From assembly GCF_015191005.1 (NCBI RefSeq), contig NZ_CP040442.1, positions 2,604,001 through 2,668,000 of the forward strand: a stretch of DNA of 64,000 nucleotides. The letters run 5' to 3'. The notes below the pieces were generated by a model. That model saw only the letters and a list, made by a program, of their open reading frames with translations, had not been told where the DNA came from and did not search any database. This stretch comes from Kaistella flava (ex Peng et al. 2021) (GTDB lineage Bacteria > Bacteroidota > Bacteroidia > Flavobacteriales > Weeksellaceae). Made by a program: the position numbers and the translations under genes. Shown in pieces: positions 34,677 to 43,024 of this stretch (its first letter is position 1; every line of letters starts with the position of its first letter).

Positions 34677-36302
34677 ATGTCAAAAGCAATTTCACAGGTT
34701 CCTTTCGCAATAAATGAGCCGGTTAGAACTTATGAGCCGGGTTCAGAGGAGGTAAAATCCCTGATCGCAACTTATAAAAAAATGTGGAAAGAGAAAGTTG
34801 AAATACCTATGGTTATCGGCGGTAAAGAAATCAAAACTTCTGAAAAAGTAGTGATTAATTCTCCACAAGATCACCAACATAATTTAGGTTTCTACTACAA
34901 AGGAGACATGAGTCATGTAGACGACGCTATTAATTCTGCTTTAGCAGCGAGAGACAAATGGAACAATTTAGGATGGGAACATCGTGCAGCGATTTTCTTG
35001 AAAGCGGCTGATTTACTTGCTGGTCCTTATAGAAATCGTTTGAATGCAGCTACCATGATCGCTCAAAGTAAGAATGTTCATCAAGCAGAAATAGATGCTG
35101 CATGTGAATTCATCGACTTCTTGCGTTTCAACGTAGAATTCATGACTGAAATGTACAGCGAGCAACCAGTTTCAGACAGCGGAATTTGGAACAGATCAGA
35201 ATACAGACCATTAGAAGGTTTTTGTTTTGCGGTAACTCCGTTTAACTTTACAGCTATTGCGGGAAACTTGCCAACTTGTATGGCGATGATGGGAAATGTA
35301 GTTGTTTGGAAACCATCTGACAAACAAGTTTATTCAGCAACAGTTATTATGGACGCTCTTATTGAAGCGGGTTTACCTGCTGGAGTTATCAATATGATAT
35401 TCACTGATGGAAAAGAGACTGCTGAAAAAGTATTGTCTCATCCAGATTTTGCAGGCCTTCATTTTACAGGTTCAACTAAAGTTTTCCAAAATTTATGGAA
35501 AATGATGGGAGCTAATATCCATACTTATAAGACCTATCCAAGAATTGTGGGAGAGACTGGTGGAAAAGATTTCATCATGGTTCATCCTTCTGCGAACGTA
35601 GATGCTGTGGCAACTGCAATGGTTCGTGGCGCTTTCGAATATCAAGGTCAGAAATGTTCTGCTGCTTCAAGAGCTTATGTTCCTCAATCTCTTTGGAATG
35701 ATGTGAAAAAGGTGATTGAAGCTCAGATGAAAACCATTAAAGTGGGAAGTCCAGAAGATCCTTCTAACTTCGTGAATGCGGTGATTGATCAAAACTCTTT
35801 TGAAAAATGTAAAGGTTATATCGAGAGAGCTGAAAAATCAAACGAAGCAAAAGTAATTATTGGTGGAAAATGTGACGATTCAAAAGGATGGTTTGTAGAA
35901 CCAACTGTTATTGAAGCATCTAACCCAAGATATGAATCTGTATGTGAAGAAATCTTCGGACCAATTCTTTCTGTATATGTTTATGAAGATAAAGACTGGA
36001 CGGCTACTTTGAAATTAGTTGATGAAACTTCTCCTTACTCTTTAACAGGTGCAATTTTCTCTCAAGACCGTTATGCAATTGATGAAGCTTACAAAGCGTT
36101 AGAAAATGCGGCAGGAAACTTCTATATCAACGACAAACCAACAGGAGCTGTTGTAGGGCAACAACCTTTCGGTGGAGCAAGAGCTTCAGGTACGAACGAT
36201 AAAGCAGGTTCTAAAATGAACTTGTTGAGATGGGTTTCTGTAAGAAGTATTAAAGAAACTTTTGTTTCTCCAAAAGATTACAAATATCCTTATTTAGGAT
36301 AA
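34677..36302 (+). CDS. pruA: L-glutamate gamma-semialdehyde dehydrogenase
   Basis: A 541-aa NAD-dependent aldehyde dehydrogenase for the second step of proline degradation, making glutamate. Catalytic Cys in FEYQGQKCSAASRAYV and Glu in GETGGKDFIMVHP are present, with the Rossmann motif LHFTGSTKVFQNL. Length and start (MSKAISQVPFAINEPV) are typical of the Bacteroidota form, which lacks the proline dehydrogenase domain of the large fused PutA. It has its own promoter and terminator. Confidence 0.96.
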   Translation: MSKAISQVPFAINEPVRTYEPGSEEVKSLIATYKKMWKEKVEIPMVIGGKEIKTSEKVVINSPQDHQHNLGFYYKGDMSHVDDAINSALAARDKWNNLGWEHRAAIFLKAADLLAGPYRNRLNAATMIAQSKNVHQAEIDAACEFIDFLRFNVEFMTEMYSEQPVSDSGIWNRSEYRPLEGFCFAVTPFNFTAIAGNLPTCMAMMGNVVVWKPSDKQVYSATVIMDALIEAGLPAGVINMIFTDGKETAEKVLSHPDFAGLHFTGSTKVFQNLWKMMGANIHTYKTYPRIVGETGGKDFIMVHPSANVDAVATAMVRGAFEYQGQKCSAASRAYVPQSLWNDVKKVIEAQMKTIKVGSPEDPSNFVNAVIDQNSFEKCKGYIERAEKSNEAKVIIGGKCDDSKGWFVEPTVIEASNPRYESVCEEIFGPILSVYVYEDKDWTATLKLVDETSPYSLTGAIFSQDRYAIDEAYKALENAAGNFYINDKPTGAVVGQQPFGGARASGTNDKAGSKMNLLRWVSVRSIKETFVSPKDYKYPYLG

Positions 36303-36336
36303 AATCCTATTTCTTTTTAATTAAAGTTAAAATAAT

Positions 36337-36371
36337 ATCCGTCTCGTTAAATTAGCGAGACGGATTTTTTT
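36337..36371 (+). terminator. Intrinsic terminator after pruA
   Basis: ATCCGTCTCGTTA pairs with TAGCGAGACGGAT (one G-U) and runs into eight Ts. The stem is nearly the same as that after fabI. Confidence 0.92.
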
Positions 36372-36467
36372 TAACAAAATTTTAATGATTACTAAAACTC
36401 TTTGGCACAGATTTTACATATTAAATCGTATCAAATTAATTATTCATTAAATTAAAAACATACTATT

Positions 36468-36710
36468 ATGGGGACTAAAAAGAACGGATTATTAGCATTA
36501 TTAGGACTTGGAGCATTGGTATGGTGGAAATACAAAAACGCTACACCAGAACAGCAACAAGCAGTAAAAGATAAAGTGAATACGGCAAAAGATAATTTCA
36601 ACAAATGGGGAAATGATTTGAAGGACAAAGCGACTGACGTAGCATCACAAGTTCAGGACAAGGTTAATCAGGCGACAACTTCAGTTGAAGATTCTGTAAA
36701 CCAAAACTAA
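36468..36710 (+). CDS. Small YtxH-like membrane-anchored helical protein
   Basis: An 80-aa protein. Residues 5-20 are a short hydrophobic helix (NGLLALLGLGALVWWKY), followed by charged amphipathic helix with KDKVNTAKDNFNKWGNDL and DVASQVQDKVNQA. It resembles YtxH/LEA-like stress proteins and the 99-aa protein at 30023. Both share the leader AACAT(T)ACTATTATGG. Function is not known; a cell-envelope stress role is inferred from this pattern. Confidence 0.75.
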   Translation: MGTKKNGLLALLGLGALVWWKYKNATPEQQQAVKDKVNTAKDNFNKWGNDLKDKATDVASQVQDKVNQATTSVEDSVNQN

Positions 36711-36744
36711 AAAGACACATTCAATCACATTCATATATTTTAAT

Positions 36745-36781
36745 AAACCGCAGTGTATTCATTTACACAGCGGTTTTTTTA
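36745..36781 (+). terminator. Intrinsic terminator
   Basis: AAACCGC pairs with GCGGTTT, extended by GTGT/ACAC, followed by seven Ts. Confidence 0.85.
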
Positions 36782-36785
36782 TATC

Positions 36786-36812
36786 AAAAAAATCCCGACT
36801 AATCGGGATTTT
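36786..36812. terminator. Bidirectional terminator
   Basis: AATCCCGA pairs with TCGGGATT around CTAA, with A-rich and T-rich flanks. It serves the leftward metallopeptidase gene. Confidence 0.82.
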
Positions 36813-36849
36813 AATTTCTTATAGAAAAGATATATTATTTACAGTATTT

Positions 36850-37707
36850 CTATTTTAACAAAGCATCGAAGGTATCTCCCTGGCGAATATCTCCGGTATT
36901 ATAACCTTTCATAAACCAATCCTTTCTTTGCTGTGAACTACCATGTGTAAAGCTTTCCTGATTCACATAACCTTGCGAACGTTTTTGAATATTATCATCA
37001 CCAACGGCTTCAGCTGCAGAAATGGCAGATTCTATATCTCCAGGTTCTAAGATATGCTCTCTGCTGTCCGTTTGTTTTGCCCAAACTCCAGCATAAAAAT
37101 CTGCTTGCAATTCAGTTGCGACAGAAACACGATTCATATCTGCTTCAGAATATTTTCTACTGCTTCTAAGTTGATCTACTTTTTGAGTTGTTCCTAAAAG
37201 TGTTTGAACATGATGTCCCATTTCGTGAGCCAATACGTAAGCAATAGAAAACTCAGTTACTTTTGCACCGAACCGTTGTTCCAATTCTTTGAAAAAGCTC
37301 ATGTCCATATAAACTGTTTCATCAGCCGGACAATAAAATGGTCCCATGGCAGCTTCTGCAGTTCCACACCCAGATTGGGTTACAGATTCAAACATCACCA
37401 CTTTTGCAGGACGGTATTGCATCCCATTTTCATTGAATATTTTAGTCCAGGTTTTCTCATTTTCAGCCGTAATCATTTCAACAAAATCACGAACCTTAAG
37501 TTCGTTTGCCGTCAAATCACGTTGTTCTGTTTGCGGACCAGTATTCCCCATTCCTGAGGATAAAATCGCCGATGGATCACCTCCAAGAAAAAATATAATA
37601 GCCGCAATAATTAAAGTTCCCAAACCTCCACCGACAAGCCCTCCTGCGCCACCGCCAGATCCTCGTCTGTCATCAACATTTCCGCTTCTATCGTTTGTCC
37701 ATTTCAT
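36850..37707 (-). CDS. Neutral zinc metallopeptidase (YpfJ family)
   Basis: A 285-aa protein. A Gly-rich N-terminus is followed by one membrane helix (GTLIIAAIIFFLGG). The zinc-binding motif AHEMGHHVQTLLG (HExxH) comes near residue 165, and a downstream LQADFYAGVWA gives the third ligand region. The family is described as a predicted neutral metalloprotease; no substrate is known. The N-terminal MKWTNDRSGNVDDRRGSGG is the usual family start. The LTA-synthase-like gene lies upstream by 32 bases on the same strand. Confidence 0.9.
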   Translation of the reverse strand: MKWTNDRSGNVDDRRGSGGGAGGLVGGGLGTLIIAAIIFFLGGDPSAILSSGMGNTGPQTEQRDLTANELKVRDFVEMITAENEKTWTKIFNENGMQYRPAKVVMFESVTQSGCGTAEAAMGPFYCPADETVYMDMSFFKELEQRFGAKVTEFSIAYVLAHEMGHHVQTLLGTTQKVDQLRSSRKYSEADMNRVSVATELQADFYAGVWAKQTDSREHILEPGDIESAISAAEAVGDDNIQKRSQGYVNQESFTHGSSQQRKDWFMKGYNTGDIRQGDTFDALLK

Positions 37708-37739
37708 AACTAAATCTTTTTCTAAAATTACAAAAAAAA

Positions 37740-39818
37740 TTATTTATTGAGTTTGTTTTCTTTCAACCAAAACGAAACACTTTGGTAAACAGCGATACAA
37801 TTATCAACTAAACCTTGCTGTAAATTCTTAACCGGTGTTTCATCATAAAAGATTTTGAAATCCTCTGGATTTTTGGATGGTTGTAAACTTAAAGAATACT
37901 GTTTTACCTTTTTAGTCGGAGAAATAATGGTTAAATAATTATCTTTAATTAAACCTAAATCCTGATAAGTTGCGATGTAGGCTTTTGGCTCAAAGCTTTT
38001 AGTAAAAACATCCTGACCTAAAAATTTCGATTGGTATTTAAAATTTAATAAACCAAATAATGTTGGCATTACATCAATTTGTGACATGGTCTGCGTAAAT
38101 TTCTGCGGCTCGATAAAACCTTCAGAAAAAATCAATCCTGGAATTCTATATTTATCCATCGGAAGTTCTGTTTTACCAGCACTTGAAGCGCAATGATCGG
38201 CAACGATAACAAAGACGGTGTTTTTATACCAAGATTGTTTTTTTGCCATTTCGAAAAACTTACGAATAGAGTAATCTGTATATTTTACGCCACCATCACG
38301 AGATTTCGCAGTTCCGGGAATATCAATTCTTCCGTCTGGATACGTAAATGGTCGGTGGTTAGAAACCGTCATCCAATGGTGGAAGAATGTTTTTCCAGCT
38401 TTGGCTTCCTCATTCATTACTTCAATGGCTTTCTTTGCCATATCTTCATCTGAAACTCCCCAAACATTAGCAAAGGTAATTTCTTCAGGTTTAAAGTTAT
38501 TTCTATCAACGATTCCGTAACCATTTCCTTTGTAGAAATCTTCCATATTATCGAAATAGCTGTAACCTCCATAAAGAAATTTCACATCGTAACCTTTCGA
38601 TTGGAAAACGCTTCCAGTCGTGAACTTATTTTTGTTGTTCTCTCTCTTCACCACACTTTCTCCCGCCGTTGGTGGAATACATAAAGTAAGCGCTTCTAAA
38701 CCACGTACCGTTCTGTTTCCGGTTGCGTAAAGATTGGTAAACATCAATGATTTATCTGCCAAGCTATCTAAGAAGGGCATTATCTTTTGATCATTTCCAT
38801 AATGCTCCATGAATTCTGCAGATAAACTTTCAATTGAAATTAATACCACATTTTTACGAACTTCCGGATTTTCAGGATTGATATCTCTAACTAAAGTTGG
38901 TGGATCAAACTGTTTTAAAAAATCACTTTCTGCAGCTTGTTGATTAATGGTTGGATAGAATTGAAAGAAATCCAATTCCTTTTGAGTAAATGCATTAAAA
39001 AACTTTGGAAAACCATTGGCCTGAATTTCCTGTGCAAACGTATTATCAGTTTTCACTTTACCTAATTTAGAAATGATGAATAAGCTGATTCCACATAAAA
39101 CAACGAAGGAAACTAATAAGATAATCTTTTGAATGAAAGTCGGCAGCGTTAATAATTCGTCTTTTGTCTTTTTATAAATGAACCAAGTAACGATTAAAGT
39201 AAGTGATAAAATCGCAGCGAATAACGGAACAACAGGATAACTTTCCATGATGTTCCCAATGACCTCATTGGTGTAAATTAAATAATCAACGGCAATGAAA
39301 TTATAGCGAACTCCAAATTCATTCCAGAAAAAGTACTCGCTTACTCCATTGAAAATAATTACCATCACGTATAAAAACAATATTATGAAATAAAGAATAT
39401 TTCGAATTTTAATTCTTTGAGTAGGAAGGAAAAGCATTAATCCAAACAGAAAAGTTTTCAAACCGATAAAGGCCATCGCTATTTCTGGGAAAGAGCCACC
39501 ATATTGTTTAAAAATATTTCCAGGGACAAAAGCTGTATATAAAAAGGCTAAAACAAAAAGTCCAAAAATGATATATCCGTACGGCTTTTTATATTTTGAA
39601 TCTGAGAGAAACAAAGAGTAAATAGCGAATATACTGCTCGCTAAAATAAAGACAAATACATCTGTCAAGCCACCAATAAAGAGAATTTTTAAACTTTCAA
39701 AAAACCCAAAAGTCACGGTTGTGATTGGGTGAAAGATAAAGATGATTCTTACAATCAGGGAAACCAAGCCATAGAAAAGGCCCAAATACAAATACGGTTT
39801 TAGTTTCGATGCGAACAT
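37740..39818 (-). CDS. LTA synthase-like sulfatase-fold membrane protein
   Basis: A 692-aa protein with about five N-terminal membrane helices (residues 1-260), then a large extracytoplasmic alkaline-phosphatase-fold domain. The catalytic and metal residues appear in LISIESLSAEFM (Glu), TGNRTVRGLEAL (Thr nucleophile) and FVIVADHCASS (Asp/His). In Gram-positives this family polymerises glycerol phosphate; in Gram-negative Bacteroidota relatives may transfer phosphoglycerol or phosphoethanolamine groups to periplasmic glycans or lipids. The substrate is unknown here. Confidence 0.88.
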   Translation of the reverse strand: MFASKLKPYLYLGLFYGLVSLIVRIIFIFHPITTVTFGFFESLKILFIGGLTDVFVFILASSIFAIYSLFLSDSKYKKPYGYIIFGLFVLAFLYTAFVPGNIFKQYGGSFPEIAMAFIGLKTFLFGLMLFLPTQRIKIRNILYFIILFLYVMVIIFNGVSEYFFWNEFGVRYNFIAVDYLIYTNEVIGNIMESYPVVPLFAAILSLTLIVTWFIYKKTKDELLTLPTFIQKIILLVSFVVLCGISLFIISKLGKVKTDNTFAQEIQANGFPKFFNAFTQKELDFFQFYPTINQQAAESDFLKQFDPPTLVRDINPENPEVRKNVVLISIESLSAEFMEHYGNDQKIMPFLDSLADKSLMFTNLYATGNRTVRGLEALTLCIPPTAGESVVKRENNKNKFTTGSVFQSKGYDVKFLYGGYSYFDNMEDFYKGNGYGIVDRNNFKPEEITFANVWGVSDEDMAKKAIEVMNEEAKAGKTFFHHWMTVSNHRPFTYPDGRIDIPGTAKSRDGGVKYTDYSIRKFFEMAKKQSWYKNTVFVIVADHCASSAGKTELPMDKYRIPGLIFSEGFIEPQKFTQTMSQIDVMPTLFGLLNFKYQSKFLGQDVFTKSFEPKAYIATYQDLGLIKDNYLTIISPTKKVKQYSLSLQPSKNPEDFKIFYDETPVKNLQQGLVDNCIAVYQSVSFWLKENKLNK

Positions 39819-39881
39819 AATCTTATGGTATTTTTGACTTTTAAGGTCAGGTTATTTTAAAAACAATGAAGCTGATCTTTT

Positions 39882-40364
39882 TTACAAATTCCTTTTGAAA
39901 TCAATCATCTGCAACGCAGTAACGGCAGCTTCAACTCCTTTATTCCCAAGAGCGCCACCACTTCTGGCAATCGATTGCTCTTTGGTATCATCAGTTAATA
40001 GACAGAAAATTGTTGGAACATCTGTTAGGATATTACAATCTTTAATTCCCTGTGCGACGGCAGAACAAACATAATCAAAATGTGAGGTCTCGCCACGTAT
40101 TACGCAACCAATTGCAATAATTGCATCAAAGTATTTTGTTTTACAAAGTTGCATCGAAGCATAATTCAGTTCGAAAGCACCAGGAACTTGAAAAACTTTA
40201 ATATTCTCTTCTTTAACCCCTTCTTTCTTAAGCACTTCTAAAGCGCCATTACGAAGGTTAAAGGTTACAAAATCATTCCATTCTGAAACGACAATGCCAA
40301 TTCTAAAAGAACTGGCATCGTTTATTTGTAATGGTTGATAATCAGACAGATTTACAGTCGCCAT
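39882..40364 (-). CDS. ribH: 6,7-dimethyl-8-ribityllumazine synthase
   Basis: A 160-aa enzyme for the penultimate step of riboflavin synthesis, usually a 60-mer capsid or pentamer. Visible motifs: VSEWNDFVTFNLRNGAL, VPGAFELNYA, IAIGCVIRGETSHFDYV with the catalytic His, and ALGNKGVEAAVTALQM. It lies 15 bases downstream of the TPR membrane protein gene and probably shares its transcript. No other rib genes are nearby. Confidence 0.96.
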   Translation of the reverse strand: MATVNLSDYQPLQINDASSFRIGIVVSEWNDFVTFNLRNGALEVLKKEGVKEENIKVFQVPGAFELNYASMQLCKTKYFDAIIAIGCVIRGETSHFDYVCSAVAQGIKDCNILTDVPTIFCLLTDDTKEQSIARSGGALGNKGVEAAVTALQMIDFKRNL

Positions 40365-40379
40365 TATAGTATTTTTTAA

Positions 40380-41090
40380 TTAGAAATATTTTACCATTTC
40401 GATATACGACTCAGACATTCCGTTATCGTAATCTTGATATTTTTCGTCAATTGTAGAGAAATATTTTTTCGCGTCGGCATTCTTTTTCAAAGCTAATGCA
40501 ACGATTCCTGCTTTTCTAGTAAAGTAGTAAGAAGTGTAAGGATCGTCTGAGGCAGAAGTTGCTTTATTCAAAAGAGATAATGCATCATCACTTCTGTTAA
40601 GGTTAGCCTGGCAATCTGCCATCGCACCATATTTCAAAGCCATTAAGATTTTATTATCGGAAGAAAATTTATCAAGCAAATCGAAAGCTTCCTGGTATTT
40701 TCCTTCTTTAAATTTAATTAATCCAGCATTGTATGCAGAAAGTTTACCAACCTTGGTTCCAGAATACTCATTATAAGTTCCCAAATAACCAGGATTTGCT
40801 GCGCTTTTTCCACCTAAAGCTAAATCGTCTTTACCATCAGCCAAATTTTTCTGAGCTGCAAGATAACTTAGAGTTGCCTCTTCATTTCTTGGTCCTTCAT
40901 AAAACTGCTGAAAAGCAAAATATCCTAAAACACCTAGCAATAATGCACCGAAAACGATCATTAAAGATTTAGCATTTTTTTCGAGAAACTTCTCAGTATC
41001 GAGTGCACCTCTGTCTAGGTCTTTGAAAACTTCAACAGTTTCCTTTCCTTCCATTTCTTTTTTACTGGTGCGTGAATTGAATTTTGCCAT
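40380..41090 (-). CDS. TPR-repeat membrane protein (YfgM-like)
   Basis: A 236-aa protein. A charged N-terminus is followed by one membrane helix (SLMIVFGALLLGVLGYFAF) and then a periplasmic tetratricopeptide region (LSAYNAGLIKFKEGKYQEAF, ADCQANLNRSDDALSLL). The architecture is that of YfgM, which works with PpiD and the Sec translocon in E. coli; equivalence here is inferred. It is co-directional with ribH. Confidence 0.8.
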   Translation of the reverse strand: MAKFNSRTSKKEMEGKETVEVFKDLDRGALDTEKFLEKNAKSLMIVFGALLLGVLGYFAFQQFYEGPRNEEATLSYLAAQKNLADGKDDLALGGKSAANPGYLGTYNEYSGTKVGKLSAYNAGLIKFKEGKYQEAFDLLDKFSSDNKILMALKYGAMADCQANLNRSDDALSLLNKATSASDDPYTSYYFTRKAGIVALALKKNADAKKYFSTIDEKYQDYDNGMSESYIEMVKYF

Positions 41091-41212
41091 AATTTTGATA
41101 AAAATTGAAGTGCAAATTTAACTGTTTTTAAGCGATATACAAAATTATGCTCAAAAAAACATTTTCAGTTAAATTTTACTTCATAAAAAGTTATAAATTG
41201 TTATAATTAACG

Positions 41213-41746
41213 CTAGTATGTTAGGATTTGGTGAACTTCAGCATTAAATTTTTTCAGTCGGTTTTCGCCTTCCAAATCCTTAAGTCCAATAAGAAAACTA
41301 AACTGCGAAACAATTCCTCCTTGTTTTTGAACAAGATTTGCTGCTGCTTCTGTAGTTCCTCCAGTTGCCAATAAATCATCGTGAATTAAAATTCTTTGAC
41401 CTTTTTGTAATTGTCCTGTTCGCATTTCTATTTCTGCAGAACCATATTCTAAGTCATATTTTTGACTCACAAATGGTGGAGGTAACTTCCCTTGCTTCCG
41501 TATCAAAATAAAAGGAACATCTAAAGCCACGGCAATTGCAATCCCAAAAAGATAACCACGACTTTCAATTCCGCAAACCGCATCGATCTTTCCGCGGCTA
41601 AAATTTGCTAAGTCAGCAATAACCTGTTCGTAAAGTTTTGGGTTAAGAAATATGGGCGTAATATCTTTAAACTGAATACCGGGTTTCGGAAAATCAGGGA
41701 TATTCTGAATGGTATTTTCTAAATCTTGAATAAGTTGATGATTCAT
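41213..41746 (-). CDS. apt: Adenine phosphoribosyltransferase
   Basis: A 177-aa enzyme that makes AMP from adenine and PRPP. The PRPP loop is LIHDDLLATGGTTEAA, with CGIESRGYLFG and the substrate loop KQGKLPPPFV upstream. ATG 41746 (MNHQLIQDLENTI) is the family-type start, one base after the stop of the upstream lipoprotein gene, so the two are coupled. The longer start would overlap that gene by 38 bases. Confidence 0.96.
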   Translation of the reverse strand: MNHQLIQDLENTIQNIPDFPKPGIQFKDITPIFLNPKLYEQVIADLANFSRGKIDAVCGIESRGYLFGIAIAVALDVPFILIRKQGKLPPPFVSQKYDLEYGSAEIEMRTGQLQKGQRILIHDDLLATGGTTEAAANLVQKQGGIVSQFSFLIGLKDLEGENRLKKFNAEVHQILTY

Positions 41747-41747
41747 T

Positions 41748-42944
41748 TTAATTGATTTTATAACTAGAAATTTTCCAGTCGCCATTTACATTCTTTAAAC
41801 CAAAAGTAACTTGCACCGCAGTTGTTCTACCTTCTTTATCGGTAATATCGTAAGTCGCATTTACACTTGCTGCATTTGGACCCGTATTATTGGTCGTCAT
41901 GTTTTTTACGTTAATGTTTTTCACACCACCAAAACCGGAAGTTGGATTAGAGAAGGTTTCATAAGAACCCCAATTTGGATTGTCAGCAATATCATAAGCT
42001 CCACGAAGATTCTGATTCGATAAATTATTAAGGAATTTTGAGACGTTGGTCTTAGGATCAGCAGTCGGCACTTTTGCATCTGCAGTTACGCCAGAACCAT
42101 CAGGTGTTATGAAAGTAGCTTCAGCATCCGAATTTGAAGGGATATCCTCGGTATTTACGACAGGCATCAACAAAGCTTTAGGATTTACCGGAACTCCAAT
42201 TTTCGACATTTTTAAAGTCTTCTTTGTTGTTTTAACTGAAACGGTAATATCAATACTTTGATCTATAATTTTTTCTGCAGGCAGTGATGCAAATTTCACA
42301 TTAAATCCTTTGAAGTTGTTATCCAACATTAAGTTTTTTGAAGTGAAAATACGATTGCCGCCACTGTATACTTCCAGAACTGTTTCTAAAGCTGCACCAT
42401 TAAAACTAATTGACTCTCCTTTAGCATCGACTAATCTCGGAATAACCTGTAAAGATTGTGCTCCTAAAACGCCGTCACCAATACTTTTTACGTCTACACT
42501 TAAAGAGCTTGCCTGAATATCATTTGCATCAAATTCTTTTGCCTGATCATTTCCAAAGATATTCATTTCACCCAACGATGGCGGTCCTGTACTCGTCCAT
42601 TCCACCCCATTCTTTTGAGCGACCTGATCTGCGAGTGAAAATATCTGCGGAACTTTCATTCCATTAATTAAAACACCAAGCGCTTTCAACTCATTAACAT
42701 CTCCATCGGCATCAACTCCAAAAGTCTTTAAAATATAAAGCGCTTCATTAAACTTAACCTGTTGCAAAGTATTGAGACTGGAAGCCATATCATTAATACT
42801 GGACTGCAAAGTTTGGGTGGTTGTAGCATCAGCAGCATCTTTTTTACAACTTACAAAAAGCAGTAATAATGCTACTACAAAAAATCGACTCCTTTTTAGC
42901 AAAGCAGTCTTTGTAAATAGAGACTTGGTAATAAATTGATTCAT
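41748..42944 (-). CDS. Unknown lipoprotein
   Basis: A 398-aa lipoprotein; lipobox LLLLFVSC gives Cys33 after a basic N-terminus. The first 130 mature residues are helical (LQSSINDMASSLNTLQQVKF). A middle beta-rich section includes IDITVSVKTTKKTLKMSKIG. The last 100 residues resemble a DUF4878/NTF2-like domain (NLRGAYDIADNPNWGSYETF, VQVTFGLKNVNGDWKISSYK). I do not recognise the full-length family. It is coupled to apt by a one-base gap, which says little about function. Confidence 0.75.
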   Translation of the reverse strand: MNQFITKSLFTKTALLKRSRFFVVALLLLFVSCKKDAADATTTQTLQSSINDMASSLNTLQQVKFNEALYILKTFGVDADGDVNELKALGVLINGMKVPQIFSLADQVAQKNGVEWTSTGPPSLGEMNIFGNDQAKEFDANDIQASSLSVDVKSIGDGVLGAQSLQVIPRLVDAKGESISFNGAALETVLEVYSGGNRIFTSKNLMLDNNFKGFNVKFASLPAEKIIDQSIDITVSVKTTKKTLKMSKIGVPVNPKALLMPVVNTEDIPSNSDAEATFITPDGSGVTADAKVPTADPKTNVSKFLNNLSNQNLRGAYDIADNPNWGSYETFSNPTSGFGGVKNINVKNMTTNNTGPNAASVNATYDITDKEGRTTAVQVTFGLKNVNGDWKISSYKIN

Positions 42945-42973
42945 CTTTAGTATAGGTTTCTAACAAATTTATA

Positions 42974-42998
42974 AAAAAATCCCGACAAAGGCCGGGAT
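42974..42998 (-). terminator. Intrinsic terminator after actF
   Basis: AATCCCG pairs with CGGGATT, with Ts on the minus strand. It closes the ACIII operon. The AATCCCG stem also occurs at 36791. Confidence 0.78.
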
Positions 42999-43024
42999 TA
43001 TAATTTTGAATTAAATTCAATTAT

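Noticed and set aside
36401..36420. Sigma-54-like TTGGCAC site before the YtxH-like gene
   Set aside because: The GG-N10-GC spacing is not met; only the first half resembles a -24 box.
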